Assembly: GCA_009760855.2 (NCBI GenBank)
Contig: WPIO01000007.1
Span: 7,058,501-7,122,500 of the forward strand
Source of the DNA: Cristatella mucedo
Lineage: Eukaryota; Bryozoa; Phylactolaemata; Cristatellidae
Direction of reading: 5' to 3'
Length of the DNA: 64,000 bases
Every line of letters begins with the position of its first letter. The first letter of the stretch is position 1. Below are positions 20,830 through 31,549 of the stretch, in pieces. Under the pieces are notes generated by a model that saw only the letters and a list, made by a program, of their open reading frames with translations, was not told the origin of the DNA and did not search any database. The position numbers and the translations under genes are program-made.

Positions 20830-21860
20830 CTAGCATGTCGAATTCTCTCAACTCTCTTGCTGCATGTATTGCTGACATCCGCACATGTACGTGTCAGCAA
20901 ACTCAAATTGTATGACGCTAAAACCAACTTACTAGTTACGGGCAAACTAAGTGGGACATTGGAAAGCCTAACCCTCAAAATTGGCTCTGCCAGCATGTCT
21001 CCTGTTGAGTCTGCACGGAATTGAGGTGTCATGTTTCAAAGTGACCTTTGATTAAACGACCACATCAGCTTCACAGTCAAATCAGCCTACTTTCAGCTAG
21101 ATAACATTGCTGAAATTCGGGCTTGTTTATCTAAGTTGACCGGTACATTTGTGACATCCCGTCTTGACTTCTGTAACTCACTGCTTGCTTGTGTACCAGC
21201 CTGTGCACTCAGGCCCTTACAGCTGGTGCAAAACTCTGCAGCTAGGCTTGTCTGTCGTGAGCGTTGCAGTTGCCACATTACACCACTTCCCACCGACCTG
21301 CACTGGCTCTCAATCAAGCAGCATATTGACTTCAAGGTTTTGTAACTCACTTTTAGGTCTCTTCATTCTCAGGATCCAATATATCTATCAAAACTACTGC
21401 CCCACGAGGCCGAGAATCGTACAAACTGCTGTTCTGACTCAAATCGTTTAGCTACACCTCGTACGAACCTCAAATCCTTTGGAGACCCTGACCTTTAGTT
21501 CGTATGCCCCCAAAGCCTGGAACTCACTCCCGACTTGTGTTTCAACATCCCTGACTTGACAGCATTTATAAAGTTTTAAATGCACCTTTTTATCACAGCA
21601 TTTAGTGGGTCCTTTTGATTCGTTCTTTGTGTGCTTGTTCGTGCTGACACTGTATGCTACCACTAACCATATTTTACTTGTTGACATGGTGCAGGTCGCC
21701 TCTAACCATCTTATGCTTGTTATATTTTGCATGCTACCACTTTTCATTAGATCATGCTTCCTTCACAGCACATGTAAAGTGCCTAAAAAGAGATTTAAGT
21801 TATCTGAAGGTGCTATGCAAATACTATTATTATTATCATTATTATTACTATTGCACAAGC
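20830..21860 (+). mobile_element. L2-A LINE fragment, degenerate
   Basis: This + strand copy starts in the region after the YADD box (SNSLNSLAACIADIRT-like at about 20835) and continues through the C-terminal domain (FVTSRLDFCNSLLACVPACA near 21145-21205), the final SYAPKAWNSLPTC block near 21497, the 3' UTR and the tail hairpin at about 21770-21830, ending in ATTATTATTATCATT. It has several frameshifts and a small internal deletion. Confidence 0.8.
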
Positions 21861-21896
21861 ACACACAAATTCGTGTGGGCACACAAGCCATCGTTC

Positions 21897-21958
21897 TTTC
21901 TTACACACGCACAAACACACACACACACGCACGCACAAACACACACACACACACACAC
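21897..21958. repeat. CA-rich microsatellite
   Basis: This is an imperfect (CA)n run with ACACGCACGCAC interruptions directly after the LINE tail. Confidence 0.9.
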
Positions 21959-22132
21959 TACGTGCACATACACATTCGCTTTCATACGTTCTCTCTTATA
22001 CTCTGACATTCGCTCACACAATCTTCTACCTTGCTTCTGCTGTGTTACCCTTGTTATGATGCTCTGATGAGGCTAATGACTGCACCTTTTGTTGGCATGC
22101 AGTTGGCTAATAGTTACTGTTGTCGCTTGTAG

Positions 22133-22234
22133 AGCGACCTGGAGCCGTCGATGCCGGGTGCTCGTCGCCCGGTTCCGGAGGCTGCTCGCCTACCGGGGAA
22201 TCGGCTCAACCACGCTCTGTTAAAAGGAAGAAAG
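22133..22234 (+). CDS. C2H2 zinc-finger protein, exon B
   Basis: This small 102-base linker exon lies between the TTGTCGCTTGTAG acceptor (AG at 22131-22132) and the GTACTG donor at 22235. It enters with two bases (AG), which complete the G left by exon A to give Glu, and it leaves in phase 1 with one G. It encodes a Gly/Ser/Pro-rich piece ending in the basic run SVKRKK, which could serve as a nuclear-localisation patch. It has no zinc finger. Frame agreement at both edges is the main evidence. Confidence 0.72.
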
Positions 22235-23507
22235 GTACTGGCGCAGTTCTTGTCACTATTTTCTTTGGTGATATGTTTGCTGCACTGGTTCCGGGATCCC
22301 AGTATGGGTGTCTCTTTGCTGTCGTGTGGCCAGTGTCTTTGATAACGTCTGCTGCCCTGATTGGCCCTCAGCCTGGCCTTCCAGTCTGTCTCTTGCTGAC
22401 TCATATTTAATATTGCTAGTGCCCGTCTTGGTGTTGCCAACTTCCACATCAGTCATTCAATCAGTATTTTTTTCAATGACGGCGATTCCAAAACAGTTTC
22501 TTGGTGCAAAAAAAATCAAGTGCCACTTCTCGGAAGTCAGATTAATGAGCATGAAAAACTTGCACTGGTTTGAGCAAGGTTTTCCCTCCAAGGTGTGCTT
22601 CAGTGCGTGTGCTGCAGGGTGGCTTAGCTAATCTTCAGCCACTGCCTGCTTTTCCCAGGTAGAGAGGTAGAGGATTGTATGCCTAGTCCAGATTGTGTGT
22701 GTGCAGAAAGGAGGTCAGCTGATTGAGCAGCAGCCTCAGTCGTTTTGCAGCAGAAGCAGAGCCATCTAGTGGCCATCGCTCCTGCTTACAGCTGACAGAG
22801 CAGAATAGCCTGCTGCTGGACTCAAACCCACAGCCGAGGTAGGAAGTGCATTTTTACACCGGAAATGACGTTTACTGCGGCTGCCCGAATGAGACTCTTG
22901 TTGTTCTCTGTGTCTTAATGGACATAAATCTTAGCTGGGCAGAGAGTGCCCTTGGCTAGCCAGTCGGCCAGAATCAGTGCAGACTTACCGGCAAGCAGTA
23001 AATAGAATTAGTTGAGCCATTGCTTAGTACTGGTAAGCAACCGCAGCTGGTGTTCTAGAGCCACCGTAAGGTAGCTGCAAAGTGCTTTATGGCTTTTCAC
23101 GGCGAAGACTCTTCCGGCTACTTCCTCCAGATGTTGTGCGGCTAGTGGTAACTGTGGTGACAGGGATGATAGTCACGTTATTGTGGCAGGCACGGCTACA
23201 GCACGACACCGCGAGCTTTTTCCACATCTTCGTGGTATGGTGCAGAACAGCCTACTGCTGCCGTTGCTGTTACCGAGACCCACCCAAGCACTCTTGCCAG
23301 GAGCAGCCCACTGATTCGACTGAAAAGAAAATGGGCAGAGTCATTATTCTGCTGAATGATCCTGTGGTGCAGTTATGCCACTGCACCAACGGTCACTGAA
23401 GCAATGGTAGCAATTGCCTGCTCAGCCTTTTACTAGAGAGCAGTTGTGGACATGCAATACCGTGCTTGCTGAACGATGTAATTGCTGCACTAAGCATGAT
23501 CTGTGCC
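22235..23507 (+). other. Zinc-finger gene intron, no supported feature
   Basis: This is intron sequence after exon B. The open frame at 23082-23399 has no recognisable domain. No repeat was matched to others in the window. Confidence 0.4.
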
Positions 23508-23648
23508 CATGGGCCTTAGCCCAAAGGTACTGTGCGCTTGCGTTTCATGCAGTCCAGGTCGTTATGGGTTCGAGTCCTTCAGCAGGCAATTCTATATGCT
23601 TGCTGCTGCTAATGGCCACTGAGGCTCTTGTGCTGCGACTTAACTGAG
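23508..23648 (+). mobile_element. SINE-B copy, diverged
   Basis: It matches the SINE-B copy at 41375-41525 (reverse complement): a GGGCCTTAGCCCAAAGGTA head, the B-box-like TATGGGTTCGAGTCCTTCAG at about 23568, then GCAGGCAATT and TGCTGCTGCTAATGGCCACT-like body. The 3' end is replaced by the CT microsatellite. Confidence 0.55.
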
Positions 23649-23671
23649 CGTTCTGAATCAGCTAGCAGTTA

Positions 23672-24644
<973 letters not shown>

Positions 24645-25010
24645 TTTTTCTCCGTCTATAGCTCCACAAAGTCATAAAGACTAAGTGAGTGTTACCCAGG
24701 AGAGTTTTGTATAGCGCACTCACAGCCTAAGCGGCTTTCGGCACGCATTCAGTAGCCAACAGACTTCATCTCACGAAACAAAGAGAAAGTCGGAACTATA
24801 GCAGAGTCAGGAGAGCAGTTGAGGTAGTGGGTAGCATGGAAGTAGTAGCTCAGGACGGCTGGAAAGGATGAGCCATAGTCGGCAGCAGGAGAGTAGCTGT
24901 CGTTGCGTAAGAATCGTGGAAGCAAGTTCCACAGTCTAGGTCTTGTGGTCTGTCTCTATAGCCAGCCTCGGCTACTGGTGTAGGAATACTCGGCTACTGG
25001 TGTAGGAATG
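24645..25010 (-). mobile_element. L2-B LINE fragment, 3' end
   Basis: The minus strand holds the end of the L2-B ORF and its 3' UTR. The text from TCCGTCTATAGCTCCACAAA (24651) to about 24935 matches 40886-41215, and it is the reverse complement of 42440-42730. The inner edge (24967-25010) carries a 22-bp unit repeated twice in tandem. Confidence 0.75.
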
Positions 25011-25051
25011 TGCTTGTCACGTGAAGGCCTACGGATAATTATTTCTAGGCC

Positions 25052-25101
25052 TAGAAGGCTGCAGCTGGACTGATTAAAATCAGTCCAGCTGCAGCCTTCT
25101 A
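25052..25101. repeat. Perfect 24-bp palindrome with 2-nt centre
   Basis: Arm 25052-25075 is the exact reverse complement of 25078-25101, with AA between them (the centre reads CTGATTAAAATCAG). The arms contain CTGCAGCTG, itself near-palindromic. The element would form a near-perfect hairpin or cruciform. It lies just outside the L2-B fragment and inside the intron before exon C. Confidence 0.92.
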
Positions 25102-25398
25102 CAGCAGGTGGCAAAGAGTTAGAAAACGACGCTCGGGCAGATGCTAATGAAACCGGGCTCGTTCAATTTCTCCTTTTTTTAAAGCGTTCATGCTGTCCGG
25201 AAGTGTCGGACAATGGATTGTAACAAGATGCCAACCTTCTGCGTTCAGAAGCTTGTGAAGTGGTGCACCTTATTCTTATTTCGACCCGGTACCCCGAGGG
25301 TCAAGGTCACAAACGCACGCATGCATAGGTGCTCGGTCGCTTCACCCGTGTGACCCTCGAGTTTGAAAATGTCAAGCTCACAAGTGGGGATCACGGCA

Positions 25399-25500
25399 GA
25401 CAGACAGATAGAGACACCGTGACTAAAGAGAGAGATGAAAAGCAGACAGTGGAGGCTAACAGACAGACAGACATGGAGGCTAACAGACAGACAGAGAACG
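25399..25500. repeat. CAGACAGA-type minisatellite
   Basis: The tract is rich in GACAGACA units, and a GGAGGCTAACAGACAGACAG unit occurs twice in tandem at about 25451-25494. Confidence 0.85.
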
Positions 25501-25946
25501 GAGACTCGTGACAGAAATGCAGACAGTTTTCGTGTGTGCTCGCTGTGTATGTGTAAAGGTGTATCATTAGCTTCGGATCTGAGCCTTGGCCTTAGCCTCC
25601 CGACTCCGGTCGGTAATTCTCTACTTCTAAGGTCTCGGACACGATCGCACTCTGCCTCACAGACGCTCGTGCTGCCGCCCCAAGCGTCGCGGCTGGGATC
25701 TCGGAGTGCTTCGTGATGAGTGGCGCTGCCCATTCAAGCATCGCTCGAGCGGCCGGTGCACGTACATGCGTGCGTTCATGCCCTTTCACTCTCGTTCGTC
25801 ATGTCCTCCTCGTTCGTCGTGTGCTGTGAGTGTTCCCCTCTGCCGTTGTGGGCTTGCTGGTATGCCTGCCGACTAAGCTGGTGCAGTTGCTGCTATGGCA
25901 ACGTGTCGTTGCCCACCTCCTTTGCCTTGCTGCTCTGCTGCTGCAG

Positions 25947-26528
25947 CTAAGAGTAGCATGCGTGCATGCACTGTCTCAGGATACCCTCAAAGACTGGGCG
26001 CTTCCGGCCTGACCGACGACGACGCCGCACAGCAATCGGCAATTTCGGCGGCCTGTGCTTCGGGCTGTGGTCAGCCAATCACCTCAGCTCCGATTCTCGA
26101 TGGAATCCGAGCGGTTGGCAACGGTGGCAGCAGCAGCGACCCTGCTGCTGCTGCCGCTCTGCTGCCTCCTGTCTACAAGTGCGAGCGCTGTAGGAAAGGC
26201 TTTATGAAGCTTTCGCACTTGCATCGCCACATGAACAAGAAGAATCCGTGCAAGCCGCGCATGGAAGGCCTCTATACGGGTGCCGGCTGCCAGCTGGTTG
26301 ATGGCGGTTCCCTGACCTTGAACTTGTCCTTGACTGGAGCTCATGTGTCCTCAGACTCACAGCTGCTCGCCTTCCATGGCCCTGACGGTGCTGGAGGCCC
26401 CGTTGGCTATGGCGACTCCTTGCTGCAGCAGAGAAAGCCATTCTGCTGCAGCATCTGCCACTTGGATTGTGGCTCCTATGATGCTGTGGTCAACCACCAT
26501 AGTACTCAGCACATGCTGTTCTATCCAG
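25947..26528 (+). CDS. C2H2 zinc-finger protein, exon C
   Basis: The 582-base exon has the acceptor GCTGCTGCAG (AG at 25945-25946) and the donor GTGAGC at 26529. It enters with CT, which completes the G from exon B to an Ala codon, and it exits in phase 1. It encodes two zinc fingers: a C-x2-C-x12-H-x6-C type (CERCRKGFMKLSHLHRH, closing Cys seven residues later), which is the same odd C2HC style as exon A, and a regular C2H2 finger near its end (CSICHLDCGSYDAVVNHH with its last His before the donor). Between them is a Gly/Leu/Ser linker. The N-terminal 70 residues are low complexity (Ala, Ser, Gly). Confidence 0.85.
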
Positions 26529-26890
26529 GTGAGCAGCTGAGAGCAGGTGCATCTGTTCGCCTTAAGCTTCACCGTTGTCAACCCGAACTGTATGGAGGCG
26601 AGTGTTGTACTACGGCACTGTGATAATTTGGCAGCCAATCGCCTCTATTCTTTCTAGGCCTTTCTTTCTGAGCCTTTGTGGGTGTTATCTGTTGTGTAGT
26701 TGCTCGCGTGCAGACTTGTCTTTCCTCCTCAATGCCTCGACCACTTGAAAGGCATCCTGCTTGATGGCGTGCTGCAGCGGTTTCCTCTTTTTTTAATTCA
26801 GACGGCTGGCTCGGTTTGTGCGTCAGCTGCAGTCGTTTTCTTGTGGGGTCGTGACGTGCACGCTCGATTTTTACTACTCCGCTTCGCTAG

Positions 26891-27451
26891 GCTACTGCCG
26901 TTTCTGCGGCCGCTATTGTGACAAGAAAAACGAGCTGCTGATTCATCTGTCCACGCACACGTCCACCGACATCGTCGAAGAGGTCGCCGCAGAAATGAAG
27001 AGAGTGCGCCAGACCAAGATCGAACGGCACGGCCTGACAGCTGCAGCCGTCTCCCTGATGACGTCGGGCGGCGGCGGCAGCAGCCGCCCACTGGTGCCTG
27101 AGATGCCAGCCACGTGCGCCGTGTGCTCTGCCTTTTGCGAGAAAGAGAGCGACGTGCTGGCGCACCACAACGGCTGCCACACGCCGGTCGGACTGAGCGC
27201 CACGCTGGCCGACCTTCGCCGCGGCAGGGCCGACGGCATAGGCCCCAACGGCAGCTGCGGCGGCGCCACTGCTGCGGCGGCGGCTGCGCATAGCCAGTGG
27301 AAGAACTGCTTCATCTGCTGCCTCAAGTTCACCGAAGGCAGCGAATTCGAGGACCACATCATTTACCACCGGACGTGGATTTCACCGCACGATCACTCCA
27401 TCGACAGCAGCTCTTTGCAAGCCCTTTCCATCAAGGAGCGGCCGTCCTCGG
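26891..27451 (+). CDS. C2H2 zinc-finger protein, exon D
   Basis: The 561-base exon has the acceptor TCCGCTTCGCTAG (AG at 26889-26890) and the donor GTTAGT at 27452. It enters with GC to complete a Gly codon and exits in phase 1. It encodes three C2H2 fingers: CRFCGRYCDKKNELLIHL right at its start, CAVCSAFCEKESDVLAHH in the middle and CFICCLKFTEGSEFEDHI near the end. The linkers are Gly- and Ala-rich rather than TGEKP-type, so these are dispersed fingers and not a KRAB-style array. Confidence 0.87.
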
Positions 27452-27803
27452 GTTAGTGCATGTGCTCGCACTTGCTGGCACGCTGCAGAGGAGCGGCCGC
27501 TCCCTCGCCGCTCCTCTGCAGCCCATCGCCTGCTGCTGCTGCTGCTGCGGCCCCGCCGCCGCTGCCAAGCGTTGCATGACGCGCCAGTGTGTGCGTTTCG
27601 CTCAGCTGACTCTGCCAGAGTCAGCGGCAGAGCTTCGCCTGAGTCGCAGGCGCCCTGGCGTGCTGCAGGCGCAAGCTCGCGGCCAGCAGTTCCCTACGAG
27701 CGAGCATCCCCCTTGCCACCGTCCGCCTCGGTCGCTTCGCGCCTTTGTGCCAGTCCGAGCGGCAGCCGCTAGCCTTGCAGCTCTCGCCGTGCGTTCGCTG
27801 CAG

Positions 27804-27935
27804 ACGGTGACGGCTCGTTGATGATGAAAGGGGAGCTCCGCTCCATCGTCACTCGCTCGAGCTGCGGCGGCGGCAGCATGAGCGGCGGCAGCAGCATGAG
27901 CGGCGGCTCTGTCAATGGATGCAGCAGCGAGAAAG
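27804..27935 (+). CDS. C2H2 zinc-finger protein, exon E (linker)
   Basis: The 132-base linker exon has the acceptor CGTTCGCTGCAG (AG at 27802-27803) and the donor GTGGGC at 27936. It enters with AC to complete an Asp codon and exits in phase 1. It encodes GDGSLMMKGELRSIVTRSSC followed by Gly/Ser/Met repeats and no zinc finger. The unbroken frame and phase match support it, but the weak composition leaves room for doubt. It could be an optional exon, since exons D and F would also join in frame without it. Confidence 0.68.
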
Positions 27936-28746
27936 GTGGGCGGCGAGGCAGGCAGCACCTTGGCGAGTGCCGGTGGGCTCGGAACTGCTGTCCGAAATTT
28001 GCGCTGTCACTGGGAATAGGGAATAGGCTTTAGGGTATGGACGCTTGACTCTCGTGCGTCGGCGAGTTTGAGCCTTCGTCCAACCAACCAGCCAATCACA
28101 TGGCGGTTACTTCATTTGGCCTTCCTTTAGAGGGGCTATTGCCGCTCGCAATACTTCCCCCTGCCATAGCGAGCCCGAATGCCTCCTCGGCTCCCTACCG
28201 ACTGCCTGCAGCAGCAGGCCACGTAGAGCGTCCCGTCGAGCGGCCCACTTACCACCACCTGATGCTCCGGTGTGACCCCACCGGGCGCCTTCACCGGCCG
28301 CTCTAGCTGGCCGCATGGTAAGTGAGTGCCTCGTGCCTGCAAGCTCAAAAAACCCACCTCGCTGGTCGTTGGCTGGTGTGGCTCTGTCGCTCCCATGTGG
28401 CAAATGACCTGCCAGCTGCTGTCCCTGCTGCTTGGCTGATGGTCTGGAACGACAGCGAATGCTAGATGCCGCTCGCTTTGGCAGTGGCCTTGTTAGTCCG
28501 GGGGGCAGGCTAGCATAGTGCTTGCCGCTAGCTAGTAGAGGCAATTTGCCACCGTCTTGCTATGCCAACCTCTTCTCTTCTCGTCTTCCAACACTCCGAG
28601 GAGTATGGGAGATTTGGCACTCACGAGTTGGTGCCTTCCCCCTCCCCCCCTGCCGGACGCATGCCTCGGTTGAGCTCGCTTGGCAACGTTTAGGTTCATT
28701 GCCACTTTAAAAGTTCAGTCCCTAATAAAGAAATAAAGGAAAAATA
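27936..28746 (+). other. Intron sequence, no supported feature
   Basis: GC-rich intron follows exon E. The minus-strand frame at 28107-28544 has no domain and is probably a by-product of the base composition. Confidence 0.4.
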
Positions 28747-28876
28747 TATAATTCATTTCCACAGTGCCCTAAGGGAACTTTATCTCTATTCAGACGCTTC
28801 ACATATGCCCACGACGTTGGCCAGACCTTGGTCGGGGCGAGCACCTTAACCACTGGGCCAAACCAGTTCGGTACTG
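28747..28876 (-). mobile_element. SINE-A copy, short-spacer type
   Basis: On the minus strand it has the A-box-like TTTGGCCCAGTGGTTAAGG near 28870-28850, CTCGCCCCGACCAAGGTCTGG, and the tail hairpin with the TTCCCTTAGGGCACT arm near 28785, ending in AAATGAATTATATA. The B box is shortened. Confidence 0.8.
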
Positions 28877-29236
28877 CACCCCCCCTGGTTAACGGTTTAG
28901 CCCCTCTTTAATGGTTCAGCCCCCTTTTAAATGTTCAGCTTCCTTAATACTCGGCTAGTTGTGCCCATGGTGTCACCTGACGTTCACTTCCTGCGTGCAG
29001 CCGTCGATGCCGGCCGGTGCTGCTGCCGTTTATTTGCTGCTGAGTGAGAAGCTGTAAGCCTCGGCTGTGCCTCGTGAACCCTCGGCCGAGGGCATGAACC
29101 TGAGGCCAAATGCAGTTTGCCAGCGCTATAGCAGCTGTGCATGTCGCCACGCCCAATCGTGCGCAAGCACAGCACTTGAACAGCTCACCGTGAAATGGCC
29201 TCGCGCGCGCTCTTGTTCGCTCGCTCGCTGAAATAG

Positions 29237-30408
29237 GTGCCGGCGGCTCGGAGAACGGCCTGCCCTGGTCCACCAGGGAGTCGAGGACGCTCGTCTGCTG
29301 GCTGTGCACGAAGCCTTTCGCCCAGTACGAGGCTTGGCGCTGGCACCTGTCGGGCGATCACGGCCTGCGGCCCGTGTACCAGTGCGTGCACGAGCCGTGC
29401 CGGCGCGTGTTCGAGGCGTGGCACGAGCTGGCCGCGCACAGCCGCGAGCATGCGCAGCACGCCTTCATCTGTGCCGTGTGCAACCGCCACAGCAGCACTC
29501 ACGCGGCGCTGCTGACGCATGCTGAGCTGCATAGGAGCCTGGGAGCGCCCTGGTTTCAGCAGCAGCAGCAGCCGCCGTTGGCCGAGCAGGCGCCGAGCAG
29601 CGTGGCGCTGGCGCAGCCTCACGTGCGCCATGACTTCTGCGGCGGCGGCGCTGCTGCTGCTGCGGGCCCAGCAGCAGCCTATCACGTTCAACGCTCGGCC
29701 GTGGCCGTGCCGTGCGCTCACTGCGACCTGCCGCTGCCCGACCAGCAGCAGCTGGACGCGCACCTGGAGCACTGCCGTCGCCTGTACATGCCGTGCCTCG
29801 ATTGCGGCGAGGAGGTGCACAAATCGAAGCTGGTGCAGCACGTGGCCGGCGGCCACCAGCCGTCGCTGCAGCAGCACCATGCCGGCGGCGGCAGCAGCGA
29901 TGGCGGCGGCTCGGGCGACGCCAAGCGGTTCGCTTGCGACCTCTGCTCGTCGGCGTTTCCCATCAGGGAGCGGCTGACGCAGCACATCAAGAACGTGCAC
30001 GGGCCGCGCAAGTACGTCTGCCAGGCATGCGGAGCAGCGTTCAAGCGCAGTGACAAGCTGAAGAGGCACTTCTCGCTGCACAGCGACGACCGGCCGTACG
30101 TCTGCCCGCATCCGTCATGCGGCCGAGGCTTCAAGCGAGCCGACGGCCTGCGTGCGCACGCCCGCTATCACGAGCCCGCCGCCGCCGCTACGGCCTCTGC
30201 CTCGGCGCACGACGTCGGACCGTTTGCATGCACGCACTGCGACGCCGCCTTTGAGTCGCCGACTTCATATGGACTTCACCTGCGACTGGACCACCATATC
30301 GCCACAGCACTGGAGGACGACCGCTCGGCAGCAGCCGCTGCTGCTGCAGCAGCCGCTGCCGCCGCTGGAAACGTCAAGCACGAGCAGCATCCGGCCAACG
30401 CCTACTGA
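29237..30408 (+). CDS. C2H2 zinc-finger protein, terminal exon F
   Basis: This 3' coding exon ends at the TGA at 30406-30408. The acceptor is CGCTGAAATAG (AG at 29235-29236); GT completes a Gly codon with the G from exon E. It encodes about eight fingers: CWLCTKPFAQYEAWRWHL; CVHEPCRRVFEAWHELAAH (C-x4-C); CAVCNRHSSTHAALLTH; two degenerate ones (CAHCDLPLPDQQQLDAH and CLDCGEEVHKSKLVQH); then a tighter C-terminal cluster CDLCSSAFPIRERLTQHI, CQACGAAFKRSDKLKRHF and, after the SDDRPY linker, CPHPSCGRGFKRADGLRAHA; and a last one, CTHCDAAFESPTSYGLHL. The C-terminus has a 13-residue poly-Ala run. The SDDRPY linker and the basic finger tips suggest the terminal cluster binds DNA. No polyadenylation signal was recognised close by. 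Confidence 0.9.
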
Positions 30409-31549
30409 TCCGGGCGCTGGCGTGCTCTCGGCAGTCCGGCCCCACGCACAACAGTGATAGACTCCTGAGTCTGCATTGGATGGATGCAGCAGAAGCAAGT
30501 TGAATTTTCCGCCACAGGTTTCGTGTACTTGGTTAAGTGGGATTCTTCAAGGGAATGGGAGGGGGGAGAGAGAGAGTGCGTAGCTGTTGCTACGTTTTTT
30601 TTGGAAATGCCTCGAGGCTCCTGTTAGAGGCTGCTACAACGTTGCGTTGTTTGCCACTCGCACATTGCGTCGTGGCAGTGATGGCTGTGCGACGGCTGAG
30701 GTGCTTCCTTGCTGTAATGGTGCCGGGCAGTGCCAGGTCCTGTGTAGTTTTTACTAGTTTTGGCAAGTTGGTCGCGTCCCGAAAGTACTAGGTTTTGCAG
30801 TGCGGCAGATGGCTCAGGAACGTAGCACAATTTGTGAGTACTCCAGCGCACACACGAGTCTGCAGTTGCTCCTGCATGTGTTACCTCATCCTGCCAAATT
30901 TGGTGCTCATATGCACAGCGTTTATGTAAGAATCTTATCCTTCTGCTCGTTACGTTGTATAGTTTAAAAGGTACCGACAAAATCGGCTAGACCGTGCTCC
31001 CGCTAGGGTGAGCAGCAACCAAGCAATCCAGATTTTTCTAGCATCCCATATCCCAGTGGTTTACAGGACGGTGTTTCGCCTGCCGACTGATGAACTACCA
31101 CCAACCACTTCATGGCTAAATCTCTCGTGTCATGCGGGACGTTTAGAAGTTTAAATTATTTCGTGGCAGTCTTGTAGGCGAACTGCTGTGCCGGCGAAGC
31201 TGTTTCGTCGTGCACCAGTGTGCAGTAGCAGCGTTCTGGCCTGGCTCAGCTGTCGGTTGTCCACCGACCGACCGGAAAGAGTCCTTTGCTATTGTCTGTC
31301 AGTCTGTACCTTGTCAGTCTGTACCTTGTCATGCCAGTAAGTTATTGTCATTATTGTAGTCGCCGCATAAGTGCTGAAATTCGTTGGCTTAAATATAGCT
31401 CGGTAGCAAACTGCTCTCGTGTGCGATGTCGATAAACCACTACCTATTTTTGGCCTAGTGCACTTAAGCAGTCAATTTCCAGCAGTCGTTTCAAACTTGG
31501 GTTAAATCGATTTATCAAGGAGCCAAGCCGTGGCTCTCCTTGTGGGGTC
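30409..31549 (+). other. 3' UTR and downstream sequence
   Basis: The sequence after the stop codon has no recognisable repeat. I did not find a convincing AATAAA within the first kilobase, so the end of the transcript is not placed. Confidence 0.4.

Noticed and set aside
27297-27821. 174-residue frame overlapping exon D and the next intron
   Set aside because: It is a shadow frame of exon D with no zinc-finger pattern, and it crosses a good donor at 27452.
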